From contig NZ_CP019044.1 of assembly GCF_001953055.1 (NCBI RefSeq), positions 1,364,001 through 1,428,000 of the forward strand: 64,000 nucleotides of DNA, read 5' to 3'. The notes beneath the pieces are model-generated. The model had not been told where the DNA came from. It did not search any database and saw only the letters and a program-made list of their open reading frames with translations. This document shows positions 28,070 through 38,116 of this stretch, one piece after another (the stretch's first letter is position 1; each line of letters opens with the position of its first letter). The position numbers were made by a program, and so were the translations under genes. The stretch comes from Salaquimonas pukyongi. Lineage in GTDB: Bacteria > Pseudomonadota > Alphaproteobacteria > Rhizobiales > Rhizobiaceae.

Positions 28070-28780
28070 ATGAAAATCACCTGGTATGGCCATTCCGCCT
28101 TCGGTGTCGAGACCGGAAAAGCCAAGATCCTTATCGATCCCTTCTTCTTCGGGCCCTATGAGGACGAGGACAAGAAGAACAGCGCCATCAATGGTACCAC
28201 CCATGTGCTGCTGACCCACGGCCATGACGATCACATCGGCGATTCGCTTGCCATCTGCCGGCAAACCGGCGCCATGCTGGTCGCCAATTTCGAAATCTGC
28301 ATGTATCTGGTCGGCCAGGGGTTGTCCGACAAGCAGATCAATCCCGGAAATCACGGCGGGACGGTCGATTGCGGCGGCTTTACCACCACCTTCGTGCAGG
28401 CCGTGCATTCTTCCTCAAAACAGACCGGGGAGAACGGCAACAATGTCTATCTGGGCAATCCTGCCGGGCTGGTGATCCACGCGGCGAACGAAAAGACGCT
28501 GTACCACATGGGTGATACGGACATTTTCGGCGACATGGCGCTGATCAACGAACTGCACAAGCCGGATGTGGGCATTGTGCCGATTGGCGACCGCTTCACC
28601 ATGGGCGGGGCCGTGGCGGCGCTTGCCTGCCGGCGTTTTTTTGATTTCAGCACCATTTTGCCCTGTCACTATGCCTCCTTTCCCATCATCGACCAGACGG
28701 CCGATGGGTTTGTCGCGGCGATGGAAGGCGATGCGGAGAAGGTGAAGGTGCTGGAAGCCGGCGGCTCGATCGAGGTTTGA
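28070..28780 (+). CDS. UPF0173 metallo-beta-lactamase-fold hydrolase
   Basis: A 236-residue protein of the UPF0173 family of metal-dependent hydrolases. The zinc-binding [12 protein letters not shown] (His50, His52, Asp54, His55) and the later YHMGDTDIF and [10 protein letters not shown] supply the expected ligands. The N-terminal [11 protein letters not shown] is a family hallmark. The substrate is unknown. GGGAG lies about 8 bases before the ATG. It stands alone upstream of gatC, with a 130-base gap. Confidence 0.93.
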   Translation: MKITWYGHSAFGVETGKAKILIDPFFFGPYEDEDKKNSAINGTTHVLLTHGHDDHIGDSLAICRQTGAMLVANFEICMYLVGQGLSDKQINPGNHGGTVDCGGFTTTFVQAVHSSSKQTGENGNNVYLGNPAGLVIHAANEKTLYHMGDTDIFGDMALINELHKPDVGIVPIGDRFTMGGAVAALACRRFFDFSTILPCHYASFPIIDQTADGFVAAMEGDAEKVKVLEAGGSIEV

Positions 28781-28910
28781 TGCCTCGAATTACGTAGGCA
28801 ATTTGGCGCTGCGCCATTGAACCGGCGCGATGCTGCCGTTATAGGCTGCTGTGATAATTGTAGCAAAAGTCGCACAAGTGCGATTGCCGTCGTAATCGTC
28901 AGGTTCTCCC

Positions 28911-29198
28911 ATGTCCGTTGATCTTGCCACCGTCAAGCGCGTCGCCAAACTTGCCCGTATCGCCGTTTCCGACCAGGAGGCAGAAAAGATGCAGGGCGAG
29001 CTCAATACGATCCTTGGCTTTGTCGAGCAGTTGAACGAGGTCGATGTTTCGGGCGTCGAGCCGATGACCTCGGTCGTTTCCATGGAAATGAAAAAGCGCG
29101 ATGATGTGGTCAGTGACGGCAACAAGGCCGATGACATCGTCGCCAATGCACCGGCGACGGAAGATCACTTCTTCATGGTTCCGAAGGTTGTCGAATAA
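28911..29198 (+). CDS. gatC: Aspartyl/glutamyl-tRNA amidotransferase subunit C
   Basis: The 95-residue GatC subunit of the GatCAB complex, which converts Glu-tRNA(Gln) and Asp-tRNA(Asn) to Gln-tRNA and Asn-tRNA. The start [15 protein letters not shown], the centre [22 protein letters not shown] and the C-terminal [11 protein letters not shown] are diagnostic. It is followed at 11 bases by a GNAT gene and then gatA; gatB lies about 6 kb downstream. Confidence 0.96.
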   Translation: MSVDLATVKRVAKLARIAVSDQEAEKMQGELNTILGFVEQLNEVDVSGVEPMTSVVSMEMKKRDDVVSDGNKADDIVANAPATEDHFFMVPKVVE

Positions 29199-29209
29199 GG
29201 CCTGCGCCC

Positions 29210-29698
29210 GTGGTTACGTCTCTTGGTGGCCCGAAGGTCACGATTAAAGCCGAAACGCCGCTGCAGGATGAAGTGCGGGCCATGATCAAGGAACTGAACG
29301 CCGTCATGAACCCGCTGTCGCCGCCGCAGTTTCAGTTCCAGATGACCGCAGAGCAGATCGACGAAAGCGATACCACGCTGTTTTTGGCGCGGGACGGTGA
29401 GGGCAGGGCGCTGGGCATGGGTGCGCTGAAGGTGCACGATGAAAACATGGGCGAGGTCAAGCGCATGTATACCCGCCCTCAGGCACGCGGAAAGGGCGTT
29501 GGCTGGAAGCTGTTGCAGCAGGTCGAAGCCCTGGCGGCCCAAAAGGGACTGAAGGAGTTAAAGCTCGAAACCGGCGAGGCGCCGGGGTTCGAGGAAGCCT
29601 GGAAGGTCTATGAGCGCAGCGGCTATACGGTTTGCGGCGCGTTTCTCGACTACCCGGATTCCGGCTGGTCGAGATTTTACATGAAGAAACTTGGATAA
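29210..29698 (+). CDS. GNAT family N-acetyltransferase inserted between gatC and gatA
   Basis: A 162-residue GNAT-fold protein. The acetyl-CoA loop is MYTRPQARGKGVGWKLLQQ, with the preceding strand LGMGALKVHDENMGEVKR and the C-terminal SGYTVCGAFLDYP. It resembles the small GNAT proteins found beside gatA in some rhizobia; the substrate is unknown. The start is GTG at 29210, with AAGG upstream. Its TAA stop directly precedes the gatA ATG, so it is translated within the gatC-gatA unit. Confidence 0.88.
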   Translation: MVTSLGGPKVTIKAETPLQDEVRAMIKELNAVMNPLSPPQFQFQMTAEQIDESDTTLFLARDGEGRALGMGALKVHDENMGEVKRMYTRPQARGKGVGWKLLQQVEALAAQKGLKELKLETGEAPGFEEAWKVYERSGYTVCGAFLDYPDSGWSRFYMKKLG

Positions 29699-31180
29699 AT
29701 GACAGATTTAACGAAACTAACCATCGCTCAATCTCGCGACAAGATGGCCGCGAAGGAATTTACGTCTGCCGAGTTGACGGACGCCTATCTGACGGCCATC
29801 GACAATGCCAATTCGGCTTTTAACGCCTATGTCACGGTGACTCACGACAAGGCGCGCACAATGGCGAAGGTGTCCGACGAGCGCCGGGCAAAGGGCGAAG
29901 CAGGCGCGCTGGAAGGCATCCCCCTCGGCATCAAGGATCTTTTCGGCACGAAAGACGTCCATACCCAGGCCTGCTCCCATGTGCTTGACGGCTTCAGGCC
30001 GAAATACGAATCCACCGTGACACAGAACCTGTGGGATGACGGCGCCGTCATGCTGGGCAAGCTCAACATGGACGAATTCGCCATGGGTTCCTCCAACGAA
30101 ACGTCCTATTACGGCCCGGTGATCAATCCATGGCGGGCAAAGGGTTCCAACAAGGATCTGGTGCCCGGCGGTTCATCGGGTGGTTCGGCGGCGGCCGTCG
30201 CAGCCCATCTGTGCGCAGGCGCCACGGCAACCGATACCGGCGGCTCGATCCGCCAGCCCGCCGCCTTTACCGGCACGGTGGGCATCAAGCCCACCTATGG
30301 CCGCTGCTCGCGCTGGGGCATTGCCGCCTTTGCCTCTTCGCTCGATCAGGCAGGCCCCATTGCCCGCGACGTGCGCGATGCGGCGATCCTGCTGCAGTCC
30401 ATGGCCAGCGCCGACGACAAGGACACGACGTCCGTTCCCCTGCCCGAAGCCCATTACGAGGCAGCCATCGGCAAATCGGTAAAGGGCATGAAGATCGGCA
30501 TTCCTGCCGAATACCGCATGGACGGCATGCCTGAAGAGATCGAAACGCTCTGGCAGCAGGGCATTGACTGGTACCGGGCAGCGGGCGCCGAGATCGTCGA
30601 TATCTCCCTGCCGCACACCAAATATGCCTTGCCGGCCTATTATATCGTCGCCCCGGCGGAAGCCTCTTCCAACCTGGCGCGCTATGACGGCGTGCGCTAC
30701 GGCCTGCGCGTTGACGGCAAGGACATCGTCGAAATGTATGAAAATACCCGGGCGGCAGGCTTTGGCGCGGAGGTAAAGCGCCGGGTCATGATCGGCACCT
30801 ATGTGCTGTCGGCCGGTTATTACGATGCCTATTACCTGCGGGCCCAGAAAGTGCGTACCCTGATCAAGAAGGATTTCGAGACGGTCTTTGCCGACGGCAT
30901 CGATGCCATCCTGACGCCGGCAACCCCGTCGGCAGCCTTCGGCGTCGCCGATCAGGACATGGCCGCCGATCCGGTGAAAATGTACCTCAACGACATCTTT
31001 ACCGTCACCGTCAACATGGCAGGCCTTCCCGGCATCGCCGTTCCTGCCGGCCTCGACCATCAGGGCCTGCCCCTTGGCCTGCAGTTGATCGGCAAGCCAT
31101 TCGAGGAGGAAACCCTGTTTCAGGCCGCCAACGTCATCGAGGATGCTGCGGGAAGGTTCGAACCGGAAAAGTGGTGGTAG
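29699..31180 (+). CDS. gatA: Glutamyl-tRNA(Gln) amidotransferase subunit A
   Basis: The 493-residue glutaminase subunit of GatCAB. The amidase-signature triad is Lys79 ([10 protein letters not shown]), cis-Ser159 (PGGSSGGSA) and Ser183 ([10 protein letters not shown]). The length and the C-terminal [18 protein letters not shown] agree with the family. The ATG abuts the GNAT stop codon, so coupling is likely. Confidence 0.97.
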   Translation: MTDLTKLTIAQSRDKMAAKEFTSAELTDAYLTAIDNANSAFNAYVTVTHDKARTMAKVSDERRAKGEAGALEGIPLGIKDLFGTKDVHTQACSHVLDGFRPKYESTVTQNLWDDGAVMLGKLNMDEFAMGSSNETSYYGPVINPWRAKGSNKDLVPGGSSGGSAAAVAAHLCAGATATDTGGSIRQPAAFTGTVGIKPTYGRCSRWGIAAFASSLDQAGPIARDVRDAAILLQSMASADDKDTTSVPLPEAHYEAAIGKSVKGMKIGIPAEYRMDGMPEEIETLWQQGIDWYRAAGAEIVDISLPHTKYALPAYYIVAPAEASSNLARYDGVRYGLRVDGKDIVEMYENTRAAGFGAEVKRRVMIGTYVLSAGYYDAYYLRAQKVRTLIKKDFETVFADGIDAILTPATPSAAFGVADQDMAADPVKMYLNDIFTVTVNMAGLPGIAVPAGLDHQGLPLGLQLIGKPFEEETLFQAANVIEDAAGRFEPEKWW

Positions 31181-31227
31181 ACTGTGTATCCCGGCAAAAC
31201 AGGGCCGGACGGGGAGCGCGAAAACGC

Positions 31228-31998
31228 ATGACACATCACATCTCCAGCCGCTATCCGATCACCGGTCTTGCTTTCAGGGAGCAATGCAAGGCGGCGTTCG
31301 ACGAAGCCGGTGCGCTGGTGCTGCACGGGTTCTTGACGCCTGAGGCGGTCGAAGCCGTACGCGCGGAGGGGGAAGCGAAAATCGGGGAAGCCTATTTCTG
31401 CACCACCAGCCACAATGTCTATTTGACGCAGACCGATGAAACCCTGCCCGGCGATCACCCCTTCAACCGGCAGGTGGTTTCCTCAAAGGGCCTGATTGCC
31501 GATGACCAGATCGGGGAAAATTCGCCGCTCAAGGCGATCTACAACGATCCCGGTTTTACGGCCTTCATCAGCCATGTGACCGGGGAAAGGGAAGTTCATC
31601 CCTATGCCGATCGGCTTTCGGCGGTGAACCTGCATTTTGCCGGGGAAGGCCAGGAGCTTGGCTGGCATTTCGACAATTCCTCTTTCGCCACCACCATCCT
31701 GATCCACAAGCCGCAGGCGGGCGGGCGCTTCGAATATGTCCGCGACCTTCGAAACTCGCAAAAGGGCGAGATGAATTATGAAGGCGTCGCCGCCGTGCTC
31801 GACGGTAAGATCAAGCCGCAATCGCTCGATGCCGAACCCGGCACGCTGATGCTGTTTAGAGGCCGCGATTCCCTCCACCGGGTAACCCCGGCCGAAGGTG
31901 CGGTAACGCGCATGCTTGCCGTGCTGGCCTACAATTCAGAGCCCGGCATCTCATTGTCCGAAAGCGCGATGCGGACCTTTTACGGCCGCACCGCGTAA
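31228..31998 (+). CDS. 2-oxoglutarate/Fe(II) oxygenase-like protein (HalD/ArpA type)
   Basis: A 256-residue protein with the jelly-roll iron oxygenase pattern. HFAGEGQELGWHFDNSSF supplies the HxD pair, SLHRVTP the distal His, and RMLAVLAYN the Arg that would bind 2-oxoglutarate. It resembles the HalD/ArpA-like oxygenase family; the amino-acid or other substrate is not predictable. ATG at 31228 follows GGGGAG at rather long spacing. It begins 47 bases after gatA on the same strand and may be read from the same promoter, with no evident functional link. Confidence 0.82.
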   Translation: MTHHISSRYPITGLAFREQCKAAFDEAGALVLHGFLTPEAVEAVRAEGEAKIGEAYFCTTSHNVYLTQTDETLPGDHPFNRQVVSSKGLIADDQIGENSPLKAIYNDPGFTAFISHVTGEREVHPYADRLSAVNLHFAGEGQELGWHFDNSSFATTILIHKPQAGGRFEYVRDLRNSQKGEMNYEGVAAVLDGKIKPQSLDAEPGTLMLFRGRDSLHRVTPAEGAVTRMLAVLAYNSEPGISLSESAMRTFYGRTA

Positions 31999-32010
31999 CT
32001 TGCGCAAGCC

Positions 32011-32265
32011 CTACCGGTTGTCCATCTGGCCGCGCACCAGTTCGAGCCCGCGCCTTGTAATGCGATAAGGTCCGCCCAGGCGCGAGGCGATGGCGCGCCG
32101 GCGCTTTAATTTGCGGAAGAGTTCAAGATCAAGCCCGCCATAGCGCCAGCCCTCGCGGGTAAAACACACTGTCGCGGTGATCTTCCTGTGCTGTTTGATG
32201 ATTTCAATGCGCCCGCCCTGCGCCAAAAGGTGCAGGACACGCTGCTCGTCGCGTGAAATGTCCAT
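32011..32265 (-). CDS. YjhX family protein (UPF0386)
   Basis: An 84-residue protein matching the YjhX/UPF0386 family along its full length: an N-terminal MDISRDEQRVLHLLAQGGRI, a central CFTREGWRYGGLDLELFRKL, and a terminal PYRITRRGLELVRGQMDNR. E. coli YjhX has been described as a toxin paired with YjhQ. No partner antitoxin lies next to it here, and in alphaproteobacteria it is often a lone gene, so toxin activity should not be assumed. It is convergent with the oxygenase gene. Confidence 0.88.
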   Translation of the reverse strand: MDISRDEQRVLHLLAQGGRIEIIKQHRKITATVCFTREGWRYGGLDLELFRKLKRRRAIASRLGGPYRITRRGLELVRGQMDNR

Positions 32266-32628
32266 GGTTGTGAGAGGTCCGCTGAAAACACTGGATAAGC
32301 ATCAACGGGCCACCTGAATGAGGCGGCCGGTTGGGTTCAGTGATTGCCCCGCCGGATCGACCGGCCGGGCTTCAACGGGTCTCGTTGAACATAAAAGCTC
32401 CGGTTTGCGGGAGTTCTTTAAGGCCGGGGCCAGGGGCTTGTCAAAGCCAAATCGGCAACAAAAGGCACCAATTGCCGCCTGATCCGGCGATCTGCGACCC
32501 CGATTGCCGCATTTGGCTGCTTGTCAGGCTGCCTTTTTCGCGGTCAGTCTTTTCCTATCCGACACGCGGGGATGTGGTACCCAATCCCATTGTCCGCAGG
32601 CTGCCGGTGTCAAATCTGGGCAGCAGTC
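32266..32628. other. Intergenic region, nothing recognised
   Basis: About 360 bases between the divergent YjhX and MFS genes. No gene, clear promoter pair or repeat was found. Frames entering it are upstream extensions of the MFS gene without conserved sequence. Confidence 0.6.
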
Positions 32629-33855
32629 ATGGTTCAGCGCCGCATTCCGCTTACTGTCTACCGCCCTGCAAGGGCAGGGGTGCAGGCATTTGCCGTTCTG
32701 GCGGCCTTTGAGGCAGCCTCCCGTGCCGTCATCATCTCGGTCTTTCCGGTGCTGCTCTACCGCAGCCTGGGCAACGCCCAGGCCGTTTCCGAGGTCTATT
32801 TCGGCGCAGGGCTGGTCTCGCTGGTCGTCGCCCTGTTCACCCCCTGGCTGGCGGGCCACGTGCCGCGCCGCTTTCTTTATACCGGCGGCATTGTGGTGAT
32901 GATCGCCTCCAACATTGCCGCAGCGCTTTTGGGCGCCCCGGCAGCCCCTTTCGCGCTGCTGGGCAATACGGTGGCGCTGGTGGTCATGACGGTCTGTTTT
33001 AACGCCTATGTCATGGATTTCATCGACCGCACTTCCATGGGCAAAAACGAAACCGCAAGGCTGCTTTATTCCGGTCTTGCCTGGGCGGGTGGGCCTTATC
33101 TTGGCGTTCTGCTGATGGACATCTGGCCGCAAGGCCCGTTCTGGCTCGCGGTCGTGTTCTGCTTCGCCCTGCTCGCCTTCTTCTGGTATTTGCGCCTTGG
33201 CGACGGCAAGGTCATCACCCGTGCCCGGTCAAAACCGGCCAATCCGCTGGCCTATCTGAAGCGCTTTGCCGTTCAGCCGCTGCTGGTTGCCGGCTGGGCC
33301 TTTTCCTGCCTGCGTTCGGTCGGCTGGCAGGTCTATATCGTCTATCTGCCGATTTTTGCCGTCGAAAACGGCCTGGGAGAGCAGCTTGGCGGGATGATGC
33401 TGTCGCTCTCCAACGCCCTGCTGTTCCTGGCGCCCCTGGTATTGCGCTTTCTGGTTGCCCGCAGCGTGCGCTTTGCCATCCAGATCGGCTTCGGCTTCAG
33501 CGCCCTGTTTTACTTTGCTGCCGTGGGCCTTGCCTTTCTGCCCTACAGCGCCGCCGCCATGGCAACGGTGGCCACACTCTTCCTTTCCACCGTCTTTCTC
33601 GTCGTGCTCGACGTTGCAGCAGGCCTGCCGTTCCTGATGTCGGTCAAACCTTCAGAACGCACCGAAATGGCGGCTGTCTATTCCACCTATCGCGATGTTT
33701 CAGCCGTCGTCACCCCCGGTGCGGCGCGCCTGATCCTCGTCTTTGCACCGCTGACGGCGGTCTTTGCCGCCACGGGAGCTGGCCTGCTTGCCTGCTGGTT
33801 TGTTGCTGCAAGGCTCAATCCCAGGCTTGGCAAGGGACACCGCCCTGCGGCATGA
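32629..33855 (+). CDS. MFS transporter
   Basis: A 408-residue membrane protein with about twelve hydrophobic segments, beginning near residue 12 (VQAFAVLAAFEAASRAVIIS). LLMDIWPQGPFWLAVVFCF and a central basic loop with KVITRARSKPANPLAYL separate the halves. The substrate is unknown. ATG at 32629 is chosen over an in-frame ATG at 32521 because the extra N-terminal residues are Cys/Arg-rich and non-membrane. It is followed at 90 bases by the PLP enzyme on the same strand. Confidence 0.85.
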   Translation: MVQRRIPLTVYRPARAGVQAFAVLAAFEAASRAVIISVFPVLLYRSLGNAQAVSEVYFGAGLVSLVVALFTPWLAGHVPRRFLYTGGIVVMIASNIAAALLGAPAAPFALLGNTVALVVMTVCFNAYVMDFIDRTSMGKNETARLLYSGLAWAGGPYLGVLLMDIWPQGPFWLAVVFCFALLAFFWYLRLGDGKVITRARSKPANPLAYLKRFAVQPLLVAGWAFSCLRSVGWQVYIVYLPIFAVENGLGEQLGGMMLSLSNALLFLAPLVLRFLVARSVRFAIQIGFGFSALFYFAAVGLAFLPYSAAAMATVATLFLSTVFLVVLDVAAGLPFLMSVKPSERTEMAAVYSTYRDVSAVVTPGAARLILVFAPLTAVFAATGAGLLACWFVAARLNPRLGKGHRPAA

Positions 33856-33945
33856 AAGTGCTTGCAAACGCTGCCACGCCGGGCTTTGAGGGTTCGCGCA
33901 TCCAGCGTACTCAAGACAGGGTCCCGACCAGTTCAGGAAAAATCG

Positions 33946-35154
33946 ATGTCGGAAAAATCCAACATGACGGGCGAACGCACCAAGGCCATCCATGCCGGCG
34001 AAGCGCCCGATCCGGCAACCGGGGCATCGGCCCCCAACATTGTCATGAGTTCAACCTATGTCACCGAACAGGTGGCAGGCTTTTCCGCCCATGATCTGGA
34101 AGATGACGCGCCGTATCTTTATGCCCGCTGGGCCAATCCGTCGGTCGACATGCTCTCGCGCAAGATCGCCGCGATGGAAGGCACCGAGGCCTGCATGTGT
34201 TTTGCCTCCGGCATGGCAGCAGCAACCGCGATCTTTCTGTGCAGTCTTTCGAGCGGTGACCATGTGGTGGTTTCCGATGTCAGCTATGCCGGGGTGGCTG
34301 AACTGGTTCGCGAAACCCTGCCGCGGTTCGGCATAGACGTAACACTCGCCGACATGAGCGATCTTGATGCGGTGCGCACCGCCATGCGCCCAAACACCCG
34401 TCTTGTTCATGTGGAAACGCCGGTAAATCCGATCGTGCGGCTGACCGATCTTGAAGCGGTCTGCGCCATCGCCCGGCAAGCCGGTGCGAAGGTTTCCTGC
34501 GATTCCACCTTTGCTTCGCCCATGGCGACAAGACCGGCGTCTGTGGGCGTTGACTACGTGATGCATTCGGCAACGAAATACATCGGCGGCCATGGCGATG
34601 CGGTCGGCGGCGCGGTGGCCGGCTCGAAAGCCGATATCGCGGCCCTCAACCTTGAAGCGGGCATTCATCATGGCGGCATCATGTCGCCATTCAACGCCTG
34701 GCTGATCGCCCGTGGTGCGGCAACCCTGCCGCTTCGCATGAAAGCGCATGAGGAAACGGCGCAGGCGGTTGCGCAGTTTCTGGAAGACCATCCCAAGGTG
34801 ACCAGGGTGATTTATCCCGGCCTTGAAAGCCACCCCCAGCATGATCTGGCAAAACGCCAGATGCATAATTTCTCCGGCATGATTGCCTTTCAGGTGGGCG
34901 ATGCGGCAACCGGACAGGCAACTGCCACCCGCATGGCGAGCGATCTTGAAATCATTCACTACGCCGTTTCCCTGGGCCACCATCGCTCCTTGATCTTCTG
35001 GATGGAGACCGCAGGCCTGATGGAATCTTCTTTCCGTCTTGAGGGAAAACAGCTTGAAAGCTACCGCGCCTTTGCCGGCGACGGGATTTTCCGCTTGTCA
35101 GTGGGACTGGAGGATGCCGAGGACCTGATCCGCGATCTCGACCGTGTTTTATAG
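33946..35154 (+). CDS. Cystathionine gamma-synthase/lyase family PLP enzyme
   Basis: A 402-residue member of the Cys/Met-metabolism PLP family (cystathionine gamma-synthase, beta/gamma-lyase, methionine gamma-lyase). It has the phosphate-binding [10 protein letters not shown], the Asp of [10 protein letters not shown], and the PLP lysine Lys211 in [12 protein letters not shown]. The C-terminal [14 protein letters not shown] is typical. Which reaction it performs cannot be fixed from sequence. AGGA precedes the ATG at 33946. The MFS gene upstream might supply or export a sulfur compound, which is speculation. Confidence 0.9.
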   Translation: MSEKSNMTGERTKAIHAGEAPDPATGASAPNIVMSSTYVTEQVAGFSAHDLEDDAPYLYARWANPSVDMLSRKIAAMEGTEACMCFASGMAAATAIFLCSLSSGDHVVVSDVSYAGVAELVRETLPRFGIDVTLADMSDLDAVRTAMRPNTRLVHVETPVNPIVRLTDLEAVCAIARQAGAKVSCDSTFASPMATRPASVGVDYVMHSATKYIGGHGDAVGGAVAGSKADIAALNLEAGIHHGGIMSPFNAWLIARGAATLPLRMKAHEETAQAVAQFLEDHPKVTRVIYPGLESHPQHDLAKRQMHNFSGMIAFQVGDAATGQATATRMASDLEIIHYAVSLGHHRSLIFWMETAGLMESSFRLEGKQLESYRAFAGDGIFRLSVGLEDAEDLIRDLDRVL

Positions 35155-35291
35155 GAAAACGGAACGGGTATTTTCATGGAAGCCAGCAATGGCCGGGCGG
35201 CAAGAGCCAATTCTCCTTGACCTGCCAGCGGCAAGCCGCCATTAGGGCGTACAAATTTGCTGTACACCGCCCGGTTTTGCCCAACGACATC

Positions 35292-36794
35292 ATGACCCTC
35301 ATCGATACCCGCACGCCCGATCCCAAACGCTTCATCCCCGGTGCCACCGGCGATTGGGAGATCATCATCGGCCTCGAAGTACACGCCCAGGTCGCCTCCA
35401 ACGCCAAGCTCTTCTCCGGTGCTTCCACCGAGTTCGGCGCTGAACCCAATCACAACGTGTCGCTGGTCGATGCCGCCATGCCCGGCATGTTGCCCGTCAT
35501 TAACCGCGAATGCGTGGCCCAGGCGATCCGCACGGGGCTGGGGCTGAAGGCACAAATCAACCACCGCTCGGTTTTCGACCGCAAGAACTACTTCTATCCT
35601 GATCTGCCCCAGGGCTATCAGATATCCCAGTTCAAGGATCCGATCGTCGGCGAGGGCAAGATCATCATCTCCGTGGGGCCGGACAACAAGGGGCAATTCG
35701 AGGACATTGAAATCGGCATCGAGCGCCTGCATCTGGAACAGGATGCCGGCAAGTCGATCCACGACCAGCATCCCACCATGTCCTATGTGGATTTGAACCG
35801 CACCGGTGTTGCGCTGATGGAAATCGTCTCAAAGCCCGACATGCGTTCTGCCGACGAGGCGAAGGCCTATATCACCAAGCTGAGAACCATCCTGCGTTAT
35901 CTGGGCACGTGTGACGGCAATATGGAGCAGGGTTCCCTGCGCGCCGATGTCAACGTGTCGGTTCGAAAGCCCGGCGGCGAGTTCGGCACGCGCTGCGAGA
36001 TCAAGAACGTCAACTCGATCCGCTTCATCGGTCAGGCCATCGAATACGAGGCCCGCCGCCAGATCGCGATCCTTGAAGACGGCGGAGCGATCGATCAGGA
36101 AACCCGGCTGTTCGACCCGAACAAGGGTGAGACACGCTCCATGCGCTCCAAGGAAGATGCCCACGATTACCGCTATTTCCCCGATCCCGACCTGCTGCCG
36201 CTTGAATTTGAACAGGCCTGGGTCGATGAATTGGCGAAAAATCTCCCTGAGTTGCCGGACGACAAGAAAAACCGCCTGATGGCCGAATTGGGCCTGACGG
36301 CCTATGACGCTTCCATTCTGGTTTCCGAGAAGGCGATTGCCGATTATTTCGAGCAGGTGGCCGAGGGCCGTGACGGCAAGCAGGCCGCCAACTGGGTCAT
36401 CAACAACCTGCTCGGCAAGCTCAACGAAACCGGACAGGAGATCGGGGAAAGCCCGGTTTCACCCGATCAGCTAGGCAAAATCCTCGACCTCATCAAGTCG
36501 GGCGACATTTCCGGCCAGATCGCCAAGGAACTGTTCGACATCGTGTGGGCGGAAGGCGGCGACCCGGGAAAAATTGTCGAAGAACGCGGCATGAAGCAGG
36601 TTACCGATACCGGCGCCATCGAGGCCGAGGTCGACAAGATCATCGCCGCCAACCCCGACAAGGCCGAACAGGCGAAGGAAAAGCCCAACATGGCGGGCTG
36701 GTTTGTCGGACAGGTGATGAAGGCGACCGGCGGCAAGGCCAATCCCCAGGCCGTCAACAAGCTGGTGCGCGAGAAGTTGGGTATTGAGGGCTGA
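35292..36794 (+). CDS. gatB: Aspartyl/glutamyl-tRNA amidotransferase subunit B
   Basis: A 500-residue GatB subunit, which binds tRNA and carries out the kinase and amidation step of Gat[27 protein letters not shown]-type zinc/ATP region residues, the [21 protein letters not shown] segment and the YqeY-like helical tail ([14 protein letters not shown]) are all present. ATG at 35292 leads directly into the conserved N-terminus; the upstream in-frame start is not conserved. It is separated from gatC-gatA by about 4 kb of unrelated genes. Confidence 0.96.
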   Translation: MTLIDTRTPDPKRFIPGATGDWEIIIGLEVHAQVASNAKLFSGASTEFGAEPNHNVSLVDAAMPGMLPVINRECVAQAIRTGLGLKAQINHRSVFDRKNYFYPDLPQGYQISQFKDPIVGEGKIIISVGPDNKGQFEDIEIGIERLHLEQDAGKSIHDQHPTMSYVDLNRTGVALMEIVSKPDMRSADEAKAYITKLRTILRYLGTCDGNMEQGSLRADVNVSVRKPGGEFGTRCEIKNVNSIRFIGQAIEYEARRQIAILEDGGAIDQETRLFDPNKGETRSMRSKEDAHDYRYFPDPDLLPLEFEQAWVDELAKNLPELPDDKKNRLMAELGLTAYDASILVSEKAIADYFEQVAEGRDGKQAANWVINNLLGKLNETGQEIGESPVSPDQLGKILDLIKSGDISGQIAKELFDIVWAEGGDPGKIVEERGMKQVTDTGAIEAEVDKIIAANPDKAEQAKEKPNMAGWFVGQVMKATGGKANPQAVNKLVREKLGIEG

Positions 36795-36828
36795 ACCGGG
36801 CCGTTATTCTCAATAGGAATTTTTCCCT

Positions 36829-37347
36829 GTGGCATCCCAGGTCTTCATCCGTACAGCTTCAAAACGCGATCTTGCAGCGATCCGGCAACTGCTGATCGAG
36901 ACCTGGCATGCGACCTATGAACCGATCATCGGCGCGGACAAGGTCGATGAGATTACTGCCATTTGGCATTCGCCCGAGGCGCTGGAAAGCCGCCTCTCTG
37001 CACCGAACTCCGAGTTTCTGGTTGCCGACACCGGCAGCGAGATCACCGCCATGGCCTTCGCCAGCCAGGACGGTAAGGTCATCGACTTACAGCAGCTTTA
37101 TGTCTCACCGGCGCACCAGGGTAGCGGTATTGGGACGAAGCTCATCCGGGAGTTGCTGAGCTGTTTCATCGGTGCTGAGACCATGCGGGTTCAGGTTGCC
37201 AGCGCCAATACCGGCGCAGTTGGCTTCTATACCGCATTCGACTTTGCGTCTGATGGCAGCGATCCGGTGCGCGAGGAAGCAACGGGCATGGACCATGTGA
37301 CGCTGCTGCTCGACATTCCCGAACAGCACCGTTGGAATGCGCTTTAG
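36829..37347 (+). CDS. GNAT family N-acetyltransferase
   Basis: A 172-residue GNAT protein. It begins with FIRTASKRDLAAIRQLLIETW and has the acetyl-CoA loop QQLYVSPAHQGSGIGTKLI, then ASANTGAVGFYTAFDF. It looks like the RimI/PhnO-type general acetyltransferases; the substrate is unknown. The GTG start at 36829 lies 34 bases after gatB. The best ribosome-binding site is a modest AGGA further up, so it is probably read through from gatB at low level. Confidence 0.88.
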   Translation: MASQVFIRTASKRDLAAIRQLLIETWHATYEPIIGADKVDEITAIWHSPEALESRLSAPNSEFLVADTGSEITAMAFASQDGKVIDLQQLYVSPAHQGSGIGTKLIRELLSCFIGAETMRVQVASANTGAVGFYTAFDFASDGSDPVREEATGMDHVTLLLDIPEQHRWNAL

Positions 37348-37457
37348 TTCCGTTCAGTTCACAACCAGCTCACGCATTTGCCATCGTCAATTGAGTTGCA
37401 ACGCCCACTGCGGCACAATAGGGCAGGTGCGTTATCCTCTTTCCCGGAGCTTCCACC

Positions 37458-37949
37458 ATGATACGCTTTCTCAAAATCGCCATTCCTGTCTTCATCCTCG
37501 GTTTTGTTGCCGGCAATGCCTTCTGGTATCTGTTTTCGCCGCTGTGGATTGACCGGGAAGTCTCCGAAAGCCTGCCGGCCGAACTGCAGCTTACCACGCT
37601 CAAAAGCGGCACGTTTGTTGATGCCGACAGTGCTCACAAAGGCTCCGGCAAGGCTGAAATCCTCCAGGGTGGGGCAGGCACCACGCTGCTGCGCATGACC
37701 GATTTCCGTGTCACGAACGGTCCTGATCTGGAAGTCTGGCTGGTCAAGGCGCCAGACCCCAAATCCTCTTCCGATGTATTGGCCTCCGAATGGGTGTCAC
37801 TGGGCGCGCTCAAGGGCAATGTGGGCGATCAGACCTATGTCATTCCGGCAGAGACGGATGTCTCTGCCTACGGTTCGGTTGTCATCTGGTGCGAACAGTT
37901 TTCCGTGCTGTTCTCGCCTGCGGCGCTGAGTTCGGCCAACGGGTCCTGA
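37458..37949 (+). CDS. DM13 domain membrane-anchored protein
   Basis: A 163-residue protein with an N-terminal membrane anchor (FLKIAIPVFILGFVAGNAF) and an outward-facing DM13 domain: KGSGKAEILQGG, MTDFRVTNGPDLEVWLVKAP, LKGNVGDQTYVIPAETDVSAYGSVVIWCEQFSVLFSPAAL. DM13 domains occur in cell-surface electron-transfer or adhesion proteins; the single conserved Cys sits in VIWCEQF. GGAG lies 8 bases before the ATG. No redox partner gene is adjacent. Confidence 0.85.
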   Translation: MIRFLKIAIPVFILGFVAGNAFWYLFSPLWIDREVSESLPAELQLTTLKSGTFVDADSAHKGSGKAEILQGGAGTTLLRMTDFRVTNGPDLEVWLVKAPDPKSSSDVLASEWVSLGALKGNVGDQTYVIPAETDVSAYGSVVIWCEQFSVLFSPAALSSANGS

Positions 37950-38116
37950 TCGAAAAACATTTCCATCCGTGGCGCTGGAAGAACATTGTTCCGGCTGCAG
38001 CTTTGTGTAGTTTACTGTGAAATTGGCGTGGGCGGCCGCTGGCCAACCTTTTGGAGAATAAAGACGCGCAAGCGCCACGTCAGATCATCCAACACGGCAG
38101 GTTTTGGGAGTTCGCT

